From a bacterium (GTDB taxonomy: Bacteria; Actinomycetota; Acidimicrobiia; Acidimicrobiales; CATQHL01), in the NCBI GenBank assembly GCA_026713745.1, contig JAPONU010000540.1, forward strand, positions 1-16,118: a stretch of 16,118 nt of DNA, given 5' to 3'. A program made the position numbers and the translations under genes. The notes under the pieces were generated by a model. That model had not been told where the DNA came from. It worked only from the letters and a program-made list of their open reading frames with translations, and made no database searches. Positions 5,370 through 12,459 of the stretch are shown piece by piece. The first letter of the stretch is position 1. The number at the start of each line of letters is the position of its first letter.

Positions 5370-6659
5370 TCATCCAGCCGAGCGCCGTTCGCGACCACCC
5401 TCCCACCACTCGCTCAGGCGGCGGCGAGCCTCGCCGGAATCCAGCGGTCCACCGGCGATCCGCAGCTCTTCGAGATGGCGCAGCGCGGCGCCGACGTCGG
5501 GGCCGGCGTCGATCTTCAGATGCGCCATGACTTCGGCGCCGCTGAGCGGTGGGCGCTCGGACAGATCCTCACGGGACCACAGGTGATTCCAGCGGTCCAC
5601 GAACGCCACGACCCCCTGATCGTGCGGCGCCGCTGCGGTGGCGAGTTGCACCGCACCGGCTGCCACCTCGCCGGCGTCGGCGGTCCAGCGCCGTACCGCG
5701 GCGTCGCCGCACGTGACCGCGGCACTCTCGAGCAGCGACCGTGCCGCGGTCGCGATGGTGCCGGCTCGGCGGGCCACCGCTCCACCGAAGCGCAGCCGGC
5801 CGGCGACCGCCGTCACGTCGGGTACCGGCCAGAGCAGTGCCGCCAGGCGCAGAGACTCCTCCGGCGTCACCGAGTCCAGGAGGGCCACACCGGCGGCGTC
5901 AGGTCCTACCTCGGCCAGTTCCGGCACGAGTTCGGCGAGTACGCCCGTCCGCGCCAGCAGGCCGGCGGCGGCGGCAGGCGCCTCGGCCACCAGCAGCAGC
6001 GAGAGCTCCCTGGCGCAGCGCTCCGCCGACACGATCGCGAGGCGGCCACGGAGTTGGCGCATGGCATCCTCGAGGTCCGGCTCGGCGGTCAGTCCCAGCG
6101 TCGCCACGAACCGGCCCGCCCGGAGTATCCGCAACGGGTCCTCGCTGAAGGAGAGTTGCGCCGCGCGTGGCGTGCGCAGGCGCCCGCCGGCGAGGTCGTC
6201 CCAACCGCCGAACGGATCGATCAACTCGGCTGTTCCTGCCGCCTCGGCGGTGGCAGGTAACTCGAACGCCATCGCACCGATGGTGAAGTCTCGCCGCGCC
6301 AGGTCGGCCAGCAGGTCCTCGCCGTAGGTCACCTCGGGCCGGCGGGAGCCCTCCACGTAGACCTCGGCGCGATGCGTGGTGATCTCGACGACCCGGTTGT
6401 CGCGCCGGCAGCCCACCGTGCCGAACCGCTCACCCTGCGTCCAGACCACATCGGCCCAGCCGGTCAGGATCCGCCGGATCGCCTCGGGGTGGGCATCGGT
6501 GGTCATGTCCACCTCGTCGTCGTGGCCCAGCGGCGCTCCCCCCAGGAGGCTCCGCACGGCTCCTCCCACGACGTACAGCCGCCAGCCGCCGGATTCGGCG
6601 AACCGCCGGCCCCAGGGGACCAGCGTGGCAGCGGCGCCGCGGATCGTCTCCAGGCTCAT
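5370..6659 (-). CDS. CCA tRNA nucleotidyltransferase family protein, divergent active site
   Basis: Class II nucleotidyltransferases of this family add or repair the CCA end of tRNA; the mycobacterial neighbour at this locus is pcnA. The 429-aa product has the overall fold: YVVGGAVRSLLGG, FGTVG, VVEITTHRAE, a RRDFT motif, the EDPLRILRAGRFVATLG motif and ISAER-type VSAERCARELSLLL. Key positions differ. The usual GGxVRD reads GGAVRS (residues 32-37), the catalytic DxD reads EVD (49-51), and RRDFTxNA reads RRDFTIGA (122-129). The C-terminal HD region keeps ALL but has WPVPD where HDIGKP is expected, so the metal-binding HD motif is missing. ATG 6659 follows GGAGG at 7 nt. It lies 28 nt after the deacetylase gene. 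It is either an unusual CCA enzyme or a relative with changed activity. Confidence 0.88.
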   Translation of the reverse strand: MSLETIRGAAATLVPWGRRFAESGGWRLYVVGGAVRSLLGGAPLGHDDEVDMTTDAHPEAIRRILTGWADVVWTQGERFGTVGCRRDNRVVEITTHRAEVYVEGSRRPEVTYGEDLLADLARRDFTIGAMAFELPATAEAAGTAELIDPFGGWDDLAGGRLRTPRAAQLSFSEDPLRILRAGRFVATLGLTAEPDLEDAMRQLRGRLAIVSAERCARELSLLLVAEAPAAAAGLLARTGVLAELVPELAEVGPDAAGVALLDSVTPEESLRLAALLWPVPDVTAVAGRLRFGGAVARRAGTIATAARSLLESAAVTCGDAAVRRWTADAGEVAAGAVQLATAAAPHDQGVVAFVDRWNHLWSREDLSERPPLSGAEVMAHLKIDAGPDVGAALRHLEELRIAGGPLDSGEARRRLSEWWEGGRERRSAG

Positions 6660-6687
6660 CGCGAACCCTCCGCAGGTGGGCGGCCGC

Positions 6688-7692
6688 TCAGCGACCCAGG
6701 TGCAGTCGGGCGGCGGCGTCCACGACCGCACCCCCGGGCCCGCCGGTGGTAACGGGCTCCGGCCGGTACGACACACCGCCAAGCGCGGCGACGCAGGCGG
6801 CCGCACTCGCCCCCAACGCCGCCAGGTCGTACCCCCCTTCCAAGAAGGCCACGAGGCGCCCCGGCGCGGCGACGGCGCACACGGCCGCCGTGAGGTCGGC
6901 GAAGTCGCCCGCAGTCAGCCCCAGCATGGTCAGCGGGTCGGCTCGGTGGGCATCGAAACCCGCTGACAGCAGCACCCAAGTCGGCGCGAATTGCTCCACA
7001 ACCGGGATCACGACCTCGTCGAAGGCCCGGCGGTAGACGTCGCCGGTGGCGCCCGGCGGCAGCGGGACGTTGAGAGTGGTGCCCCGCCCGGCCCCCGCTC
7101 CGGTCTCGGTGACCGCACCTGTGCCCGGGTACGCCGGGAACTGGTGCAGCGACACATAGAGCACCTCGGGCGACTCGTAGAAGATGTCCTGGGTGCCGTT
7201 TCCGTGGTGCGCGTCGTAGTCGACGATCAGGACGCGCTCACCCTGGGCGCGGAGCCGCGCGGCGGCGATGGCCACGTTGTTGAACAGGCAGAACCCCATT
7301 GACCGGAACGGCGTGGCGTGATGGCCGGGCGGGCGCACGGCACAGAAGGCGGCCTCCCCGCGGCCGGCAGTGAGTTCGGCCACGGCGGTGAGACCGGCTC
7401 CTGCCGCCAGCCGCGCGGCGGTGACCGATCCGCCGCTCACGACGGTGTCGGGATCGAGCGCGCCCCCGCCGCCGGAGGCCAGATCGGCGGCGCGCGCCAC
7501 GACATCGGCCCCGTGCACCATCCGGAGGTCGGCGGTGGTGGCCTCCGCGGGGGTGCACTCCACGAGAGTCTCCCCGAGCCCCGCGGCGAGCACCCCCTCG
7601 CGCACCGCGTCGACTCGTCGCGGTCGCTCGGGGTGGCCCCGCCCGGGATCGTGTTCGAGACACCGCTCGTCGGCGAGGAACAGAACCGGCAC
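6688..7692 (-). CDS. Histone deacetylase superfamily protein (AcuC/acetylpolyamine amidohydrolase type)
   Basis: The family consists of zinc hydrolases that remove acetyl groups from lysines, polyamines or related amides. The 334-aa product has the motifs in order: HPERPRR (residues 20-26), the charge-relay pair in RPPGHHA (H124, H125), GFCLFNNVAIAA, the zinc ligands in VDYDAHHGNGT (D160, H162), LHQFPAYPGTG, the third ligand in SAGFDAHRADPL (D247), and EGGYD with the active-site Tyr. All catalytic residues are present, so I expect an active enzyme; the substrate cannot be read from sequence. The start is GTG 7692, without a Shine-Dalgarno sequence but with TAGGCT 7 nt upstream, so the mRNA may be leaderless. 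It heads the minus-strand run and is divergent from degV. Confidence 0.93.
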   Translation of the reverse strand: MPVLFLADERCLEHDPGRGHPERPRRVDAVREGVLAAGLGETLVECTPAEATTADLRMVHGADVVARAADLASGGGGALDPDTVVSGGSVTAARLAAGAGLTAVAELTAGRGEAAFCAVRPPGHHATPFRSMGFCLFNNVAIAAARLRAQGERVLIVDYDAHHGNGTQDIFYESPEVLYVSLHQFPAYPGTGAVTETGAGAGRGTTLNVPLPPGATGDVYRRAFDEVVIPVVEQFAPTWVLLSAGFDAHRADPLTMLGLTAGDFADLTAAVCAVAAPGRLVAFLEGGYDLAALGASAAACVAALGGVSYRPEPVTTGGPGGAVVDAAARLHLGR

Positions 7693-7699
7693 CGCGTCG

Positions 7700-7705
7700 A
7701 GCCTA
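7700..7705 (-). promoter_or_regulatory. Candidate -10 for a leaderless deacetylase transcript
   Basis: TAGGCT (7705..7700, minus) ends 7 nt before the GTG start, the spacing expected when transcription begins at or next to the start codon. No clear -35 is visible, and the gene lacks a Shine-Dalgarno sequence, which fits leaderless translation, common in Actinobacteria. Confidence 0.3.
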
Positions 7706-7746
7706 ACCCAGCGCCGTTCGGCGACATTCGTGCCACCGGCGCACGT

Positions 7747-7752
7747 TAGGGT
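7747..7752 (+). promoter_or_regulatory. Candidate -10 for degV
   Basis: TAGGGT on the plus strand, about 42 nt before the degV start, fits TANNNT and is the same hexamer as the one proposed for rpsF. The -35 is poor (TTCGTG at 7725-7730, 16-nt spacer). It lies in the 102-bp divergent region between the deacetylase gene and degV, so some plus-strand promoter is expected here. Confidence 0.3.
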
Positions 7753-7794
7753 CAGGCCGGGAAACCACCGAGCCGGCCACTAGGAGGATCCGCC

Positions 7795-8643
7795 ATGAGC
7801 AGCGTCCGCATCGTCACCGACAGCGCCTGCGACCTCGAGGAAGCACTGACCGAACAGTGGGGCATCACCGTCGTTCCGTTGATCATCACTTTCGGTGACA
7901 CCCCGGTGGTCGACCGGTCCGAGTTGGCGCCCGAGGAGTTCTACGCACGCATGGCCGCAGCCGAGGAGCTGCCGACCACCGCGGCCCCCTCACCGGGGCA
8001 CTTCGACGAGGTGTTCAGATCACTCGCGGCCGATGGCGCCACCGGGATCGTCTGTGTCAACCTCTCCCACGAACTGTCGGCAACGGGACCGGCCGCCACC
8101 ACCGCGGCGAAAGCAGTGGCCGACGTGGTGGAGGTTCGCTGCGTGGACTCGCGCTCACTGACCAGTGGACTGGGTTCGATCGTGCTCGAGGCCGCGGCCG
8201 CCGCCGCCGATGGCGCATCGCTCGACGACATCGAGGCGCTCTGCGTTGACATGGCCGAAAGAACGCGCATGTTCGGCGCCATCGACACCATGGAGAACCT
8301 GCGCAAGGGCGGCCGCGTGGGCGGCGCCAAGGCAATGTTCGGCTCGATGCTCTCGATCAAGCCCATCGTGGACGTGAGCACCGGGCGCGTGGAGGAGGCT
8401 GCCAGGACCCGCACCCGGCGCCGATCCTTCGCCTGGCTGCGTGATCGGATCCTCGCCGATGAACCGGTCACCCACCTCTGCGTTGGGCATGGTGCTGCGC
8501 CGGACATGGACGACTTCCTTGCGCTGCTCGGTGAGTCAGTCGACATCGGAGAAGTCCGCACCGGCTGGATCGGCCCGGTCATCGGCACCCACGCGGGTCA
8601 GGGTGTGATCGGCGTCACCTACGTCGTCGCCGGCGACGGCTGA
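7795..8643 (+). CDS. DegV family fatty-acid-binding protein
   Basis: DegV-fold proteins bind a long-chain fatty acid; the FakB members present it to the kinase FakA for phosphorylation and lipid synthesis. The 282-aa product has the standard length and motifs: VRIVTDSACDL at the start, PTTAAPSPG (residues about 60-68, the lipid-headgroup loop), VNLSHELSAT, VDSRSLTSGLG, ENLRKGGRVGGAKAMFGSML with IKPIV, and GPVIGTHAGQG near the C-terminus. ATG 7795 follows AGGAGG at 8 nt. No fakA homologue is in the window. The pseudokinase gene starts 5 nt after its stop, so the two are probably cotranscribed. The specific lipid or partner cannot be told from sequence. Confidence 0.93.
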   Translation: MSSVRIVTDSACDLEEALTEQWGITVVPLIITFGDTPVVDRSELAPEEFYARMAAAEELPTTAAPSPGHFDEVFRSLAADGATGIVCVNLSHELSATGPAATTAAKAVADVVEVRCVDSRSLTSGLGSIVLEAAAAAADGASLDDIEALCVDMAERTRMFGAIDTMENLRKGGRVGGAKAMFGSMLSIKPIVDVSTGRVEEAARTRTRRRSFAWLRDRILADEPVTHLCVGHGAAPDMDDFLALLGESVDIGEVRTGWIGPVIGTHAGQGVIGVTYVVAGDG

Positions 8644-8648
8644 CACCG

Positions 8649-10229
8649 GTGACCGCACCCGCCGGAGGCTCTGAGGACCGAACGCCCGGCGGGACATCGG
8701 CCGGGGAGACCCTCAAGGGGCGCTACCGACTCCTGCGACCGCTGGCCACCAGCCATCGATCCGACCTCTGGACGGCGCGCGACGAACTGCTGGAGCGGAC
8801 GGTCCTCGTCAAGCTCCTGCGCCTCGAACCCGGCGACGTGGCTGTCCGGGAACGATTCCGCAGCGAGGCGTTGGCCGCGGCGCGCCTCTCCCACCCCGGC
8901 ATCGTGGCGGTGTACGACACACTCCTCGAGGCAGGGATCACCGGTGTCGTCCTCGAGCACGTGGAGGCCACGCCCCTCAGCCGCTTCCTCCATGACAGTG
9001 GGCCGATCTCCCTGGGCGAAGCCCTCAGCGTTGCCCTGCAAATCGCCGACGCCCTCGCCGTCGCCCATGACCGGGGAGTCCGGCACTGCAACCTGTCGCC
9101 CGACAGCGTCTGGCTCTGCGGCGACCAACGCGTCAAGATCACCGACTTCGGAACTGCCTGGGCCCACCGCCGCAGTGCGCCCGGCAATGCTCCGACCGCG
9201 GCGTGGGAGCAGGAGCAGGCCGACATCCGCGCCCTGGCCGGGGTACTGCGGGACTGCCTGATGCCTGGTGGCACCTCGGGCGTTCTCCCCGATGAGTTGG
9301 CCGACTTCCTTGCCACCGCTGAGACACCCCAACACGGGGCGCGGTTCAACTCGATTGCCGAAGCGCGCTCCTTACTGGCGACGGTGCGGGGCGAGCTTCC
9401 GCCGCCGGATATTCCCGACTTCGAGTTTGCCGCGAGCGAACCCGGGGCTCCCGCCACCGCCCGCGATCCGGCGCCCCGGTCGGCCACAGGCCGGCGCCGA
9501 GGCCGGCGAGTCCTGGCAGCGACGCTCATCGCGGCCGGCGTTGCGGCGGCACTCGCCGTCGTGAACCTCACCGGCGACAATCCACCTGCTCCGGATCTGC
9601 GACTTCCGGATCCTCCGGTCGTCACGACCGGTGCGACGGCGCTCCCGCCCACCGGCGAGCAGCCCGCCCTGCCCGGAGACGTTCCCGCCGAGAGCGACCC
9701 CACGGAGTCCGGGGCGGGAAGCGACGCCGCCGAGTCCCAAACGCCGGAAGTGGACGAGGCGGTTCCCCCGACCGACCCCGGTGTGGCAATTGTGGGCGCG
9801 CGAACCGTCACGTTCCGCCAAGAGGACACAGCCATCGACGACCCCGACGCTCTCGGAGTCCTCGACGGCGACACCTCCACCTACTGGGCCACGCCGGGCC
9901 TCAACGCCGGGGACCGCACCGTCGGCGGCGTCGGTCTGGAGTTCCGTCTCGCCGAGCCGACGGTGGTGTCACAGATGGTGATCACCTCCGAGAGCGTCGG
10001 CTGGGAGGCGGCGGTCTTCGTCGGCGACGGTGATCACGATCAGTTGAGCGACTGGGGCCCGCTCATCGACCAGCAGACCAACGCCGCCGGACAGATGGTC
10101 TTCGGCCTGGCTGACCAGCAGGCAGCCGCGGTGCTGCTGTGGATCCCCGATCCCCGAGCGGCGCTCACCGAGGACATCCGCATCGCCGAAGTTGTCATCT
10201 CAGCAGTCCCCGACGCCACAGTACGCTGA
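8649..10229 (+). CDS. Membrane-anchored pseudokinase with discoidin-like ectodomain (MurJ/MviN C-terminal tail as a separate protein)
   Basis: The 526-aa product has a cytoplasmic kinase-like domain (about residues 26-245), one TM helix (about 288-306, after GRRRGRR), a disordered Pro/Glu/Ser linker (about 310-375) and an extracytoplasmic beta-rich domain (about 378-522). The kinase fold keeps the beta-3 lysine (K55) and DFG (166-168), but the glycine loop is lost (ATSHRSD) and the catalytic HRDLKPxN reads HCNLSPDS (146-153): Asp, Lys and Asn are all replaced, so phosphotransfer is unlikely. The ectodomain has DGDTSTYWAT, like the DGxxxTxW motif of F5/8-type domains. The same order forms the tail of mycobacterial MviN/MurJ, where the pseudokinase recruits FhaA. 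No flippase helices precede it. GTG 8649 lies 5 nt after degV. Confidence 0.88.
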   Translation: MTAPAGGSEDRTPGGTSAGETLKGRYRLLRPLATSHRSDLWTARDELLERTVLVKLLRLEPGDVAVRERFRSEALAAARLSHPGIVAVYDTLLEAGITGVVLEHVEATPLSRFLHDSGPISLGEALSVALQIADALAVAHDRGVRHCNLSPDSVWLCGDQRVKITDFGTAWAHRRSAPGNAPTAAWEQEQADIRALAGVLRDCLMPGGTSGVLPDELADFLATAETPQHGARFNSIAEARSLLATVRGELPPPDIPDFEFAASEPGAPATARDPAPRSATGRRRGRRVLAATLIAAGVAAALAVVNLTGDNPPAPDLRLPDPPVVTTGATALPPTGEQPALPGDVPAESDPTESGAGSDAAESQTPEVDEAVPPTDPGVAIVGARTVTFRQEDTAIDDPDALGVLDGDTSTYWATPGLNAGDRTVGGVGLEFRLAEPTVVSQMVITSESVGWEAAVFVGDGDHDQLSDWGPLIDQQTNAAGQMVFGLADQQAAAVLLWIPDPRAALTEDIRIAEVVISAVPDATVR

Positions 10230-10275
10230 GTTGATCAGGCGTTCGTTCCGCGAGGACCATGATCGCAATCCCGCC

Positions 10276-10890
10276 GTGTCGCGTGCTCCGCGGCCTGCGC
10301 CGGCGACCCACCGGCAGCGGTCCGGACTCTCCGATGCCGACCTCGCAAGCGCCGCAGCACGGGACGACCGGGAGGCCATGGAGATACTGCTGCGGCGCCA
10401 CTACCCCCGCGTCTACGCCGTGTGCCGCCGACTCGCCGGCAACGACGCCGACGCCGCGGACGCCGCGCAAGAAGCACTCATCGCCATCAGCCGCGGCGTG
10501 AAGCGGTTCGACGCCAGATCCAGCTTCTCAACCTGGAGCTACCGCGTCGCCACCAACGCCTGCCTCGACGAGTTGCGGCGCCGCCGGCGCCGTAGCGCCG
10601 ACCCACTTCCCGATGATCCCTACACCGGCCGCAGTGACCCTGTGGGCGAGCAGATCACAGCCCGCCTGGACCTCGACGCGGCCCTGGAGGTCCTTGCCGA
10701 GGAATTCCGCTTGCCCGTGGTCCTGCGGGATCAGGCCGGCCTCAGCTACGACGAGATTTCCGCCGTCCTCAGCATTCCCCCGGGCACGGTGCGGTCGCGC
10801 ATCGCCCGTGGCCGCTCTCGCCTCGTCGAGCTTCTCGGCGAAGGGAACCAACCCGCCGGTCCCGAACGTCAGAAGAGGGACGGAACATGA
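10276..10890 (+). CDS. ECF-type RNA polymerase sigma factor, SigM-like
   Basis: ECF sigma factors redirect RNA polymerase to stress or envelope genes and are held by a cognate anti-sigma factor. From GTG 10276 the product is 204 aa. Region 2 spans about residues 18-95, with DADLASAAARDDREAMEILL, DAAQEALIAI and the -10-binding STWSYRVATNACLDELRR; region 4 (about 138-185) has LPVVLRDQAGLSYDEISAVL and the recognition helix PPGTVRSRIARGRSRL. The start is uncertain: TTG 10231 and TTG 10192 are in frame further upstream, and none has a clear Shine-Dalgarno sequence. I prefer GTG 10276 because it leaves a 17-residue N-terminus, close to mycobacterial SigM. Its stop overlaps the anti-sigma start as ATGA. 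Position before an anti-sigma gene and trxB-trxA matches sigM. Confidence 0.9.
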   Translation: MSRAPRPAPATHRQRSGLSDADLASAAARDDREAMEILLRRHYPRVYAVCRRLAGNDADAADAAQEALIAISRGVKRFDARSSFSTWSYRVATNACLDELRRRRRRSADPLPDDPYTGRSDPVGEQITARLDLDAALEVLAEEFRLPVVLRDQAGLSYDEISAVLSIPPGTVRSRIARGRSRLVELLGEGNQPAGPERQKRDGT

Positions 10891-12107
10891 ACGAGCAGAA
10901 CTTCCCCCCTGACGAACTGGCCTCCGCCTTCCTCGACGACGAACTCGGTCCCGACGCTGCCGAGGCCCTGCGCCGCGATCCCGAGTTGGCGGCAAGGGTC
11001 GACAAGCTGCGTCAAGCGGCCGCAGCCGTGGGCACGCCGGTCACCCCGCCACCCGGCGCCGAAGACACCGCCGTCGAGGCCGCGCTGGCCGACTTCGACG
11101 CCCGCAGGACGACCACGCTGGAGCCCGCCGGCCGGCGAACGCGACGCGTTTCCCTGATCACCGGCGTGGCTGCGGCCGTCGCAGTCGGATTCATCGTGGC
11201 CGCAGCAATCGGTTTGTTCACCGAACAGGAGGACAGTGACGCCGACACCGCGGCAGCGCCCGCACCGGCGGCAGCGGAGGCAGCGTCCGCACCGGCGCCG
11301 GCGCCGGAAGCACCCGCACCCTTCCCGCCGGCAGCTGCGGACGTTGGACCCCCACCCCCGGCCATGGCACCTGCAGACGACGCTGCACCCACCGCAGCAG
11401 CAACGGCAGAAGCCACGGCCGCCGAAGCCCTCGAAGTCGCCGAAGCCGCTCTCGCTGCAGCCCAACTTGCCCAGGCCACCGCCGAAGGTAACCAGGAAGC
11501 GGTCGCGGCGGCAGAAGCCGAGCTCGCAGAGGCTCAAGCCGACGCCGAAGCGGCCAGAGCAGAGGCTTCGGCAGCGCAGGCCGAAGCGGCCGCAGAAGCA
11601 GGATCCGAGGCAGCCACAGCACCGGCGGCCGAAGCGCCACCGGCCCCACTGCCGCCACCCGAACCGCCACCGCCGGCGGCGCAGGAGGTTGCTGAACCCG
11701 AAGCCGCACCGGCGGACGACGGTGACATGGCAGCCGACGACATGGACGACATGATGGGCGACGACACGGCAGCCGAGGATCTGCCCGCGGATGCCTGCGC
11801 CGCGGCCGCCGGCGACCGCACCATCGAACTGCAGATCACCGCCGGCGGCACACCGATCCTCATCCTCAGCAGCGCCGACGGTTCACTCGGTGCCCTCGAC
11901 GGCACCACCTGCGCCGAAATCCCGCCCACCGACGCGACCACGGGCCCACCCACAAATGGCTGTGCGGCGGCCGCCGGCGACCGCACCATCGAACTGCAGA
12001 TCACCGCCGGCGGCACACCGATCCTCATCCTCAGCAGCGCCGGCGGTTCACTCGGTGCCCTCGACGGCACCACCTGCGCCGAAATCCCGCCCGTCGAACC
12101 GGGCTAG
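10887..12107 (+). CDS. Anti-sigma factor with long ectodomain and tandem C-terminal repeats (RsmA-like position)
   Basis: The gene starts at ATG 10887 inside the sigma stop (ATGA), so the pair is translationally coupled. The 406-aa product has a short cytoplasmic N-terminal domain (about residues 1-85, with PPDELASAFLDDELGPDAAE), which contains no Cys or His and so is not a zinc anti-sigma domain. One TM helix follows (about 88-111). Outside are Ala/Pro-rich sequence, an Ala/Glu helical stretch (about 168-245, likely coiled coil), a Pro-rich segment, an acidic Asp/Met patch (about 277-300), and two near-identical repeats from C304 and C359. Each repeat has two cysteines (304/342 and 359/397) that could form a disulfide. 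The role is inferred from coupling and topology; the ectodomain is unlike anything I recognise. Confidence 0.82.
   Translation: MNEQNFPPDELASAFLDDELGPDAAEALRRDPELAARVDKLRQAAAAVGTPVTPPPGAEDTAVEAALADFDARRTTTLEPAGRRTRRVSLITGVAAAVAVGFIVAAAIGLFTEQEDSDADTAAAPAPAAAEAASAPAPAPEAPAPFPPAAADVGPPPPAMAPADDAAPTAAATAEATAAEALEVAEAALAAAQLAQATAEGNQEAVAAAEAELAEAQADAEAARAEASAAQAEAAAEAGSEAATAPAAEAPPAPLPPPEPPPPAAQEVAEPEAAPADDGDMAADDMDDMMGDDTAAEDLPADACAAAAGDRTIELQITAGGTPILILSSADGSLGALDGTTCAEIPPTDATTGPPTNGCAAAAGDRTIELQITAGGTPILILSSAGGSLGALDGTTCAEIPPVEPG
11802..11927 (+). repeat. Tandem repeat, copy 1 (anti-sigma ectodomain)
   Basis: A 126-bp unit that recurs at 11967-12092 with a single difference: A at 11878 against G at 12043, changing Asp to Gly. 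The period is 165 bp (55 codons), and 39 bp separates the copies. It encodes the unit from AAAGDRTIELQITAGG to TTCAEIPP. Confidence 0.95.
11967..12092 (+). repeat. Tandem repeat, copy 2 (anti-sigma ectodomain)
   Basis: Second copy of the 126-bp unit, 125 of 126 bases identical to 11802-11927. Identity at synonymous sites as well as coding sites points to a recent duplication or ongoing gene conversion rather than protein-level conservation alone. The anti-sigma gene ends 15 bp after this copy. Confidence 0.95.
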
Positions 12108-12123
12108 GTAGACTTCTCGCTCC

Positions 12124-12459
12124 ATGCCCACCGAGCCATCCGACCCGCCCCATCGCGCCCTTCCGGGGCTCTCGGAGGACTGGCCGCGCCGGGTCGCAGA
12201 CCGCATCGTGGGGATCGTGGACCGCATCCGCGGCGCCACGGACCGGCCCACGGCGAACCTGGCCCGCCGGCTCGTCTACGGCCTGGTCATGATCGTGTTG
12301 GCAATACTGATGTTCGTACTGGGTGTTATCGGGCTCGTGCGCCTCGTCGACTCATACCTGCCCGCCGACGTTTGGGCCACGTACGTCCTGCTCGGTGGGT
12401 TCTTCGGAGGGATCGGCCTGCTGGTATGGGCGAAGCGCCCACACCGGGCCGCCTCGTGA
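12124..12459 (+). CDS. Small membrane protein with two TM helices
   Basis: The 111-aa product has a polar N-terminal half (about residues 1-48) that includes amphipathic VADRIVGIVDRIRG, followed by two predicted TM helices (about 51-73 and 83-103) joined by a short loop (VDSYLPAD), ending in the basic tail WAKRPHRAAS. I do not recognise the family. ATG 12124 has no Shine-Dalgarno sequence; TAGACT (12109-12114) just upstream could be a -10 for a leaderless start, though no -35 is seen. It follows the anti-sigma gene by 16 nt, and its stop overlaps the GTG of trxB (GTGA), so it belongs to the same run of genes. TM content and tight packing argue for a real gene. Confidence 0.75.
   Translation: MPTEPSDPPHRALPGLSEDWPRRVADRIVGIVDRIRGATDRPTANLARRLVYGLVMIVLAILMFVLGVIGLVRLVDSYLPADVWATYVLLGGFFGGIGLLVWAKRPHRAAS

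Noticed and set aside
10881..10890. GGAAC as an ECF-sigma -35 element
   Set aside because: It lies at the sigma stop inside the sigma/anti-sigma overlap, where a promoter would not serve a gene start, and no CGTC-type -10 is placed correctly. No clear autoregulated SigM promoter was seen.
11012..11709. Long open frames opposite the anti-sigma gene
   Set aside because: Their composition (Ala/Ser/Gly or Arg/Pro/Leu runs) is what the complement of a GC-rich Ala/Pro/Glu gene gives. The sense gene has a coupled start and a TM helix.
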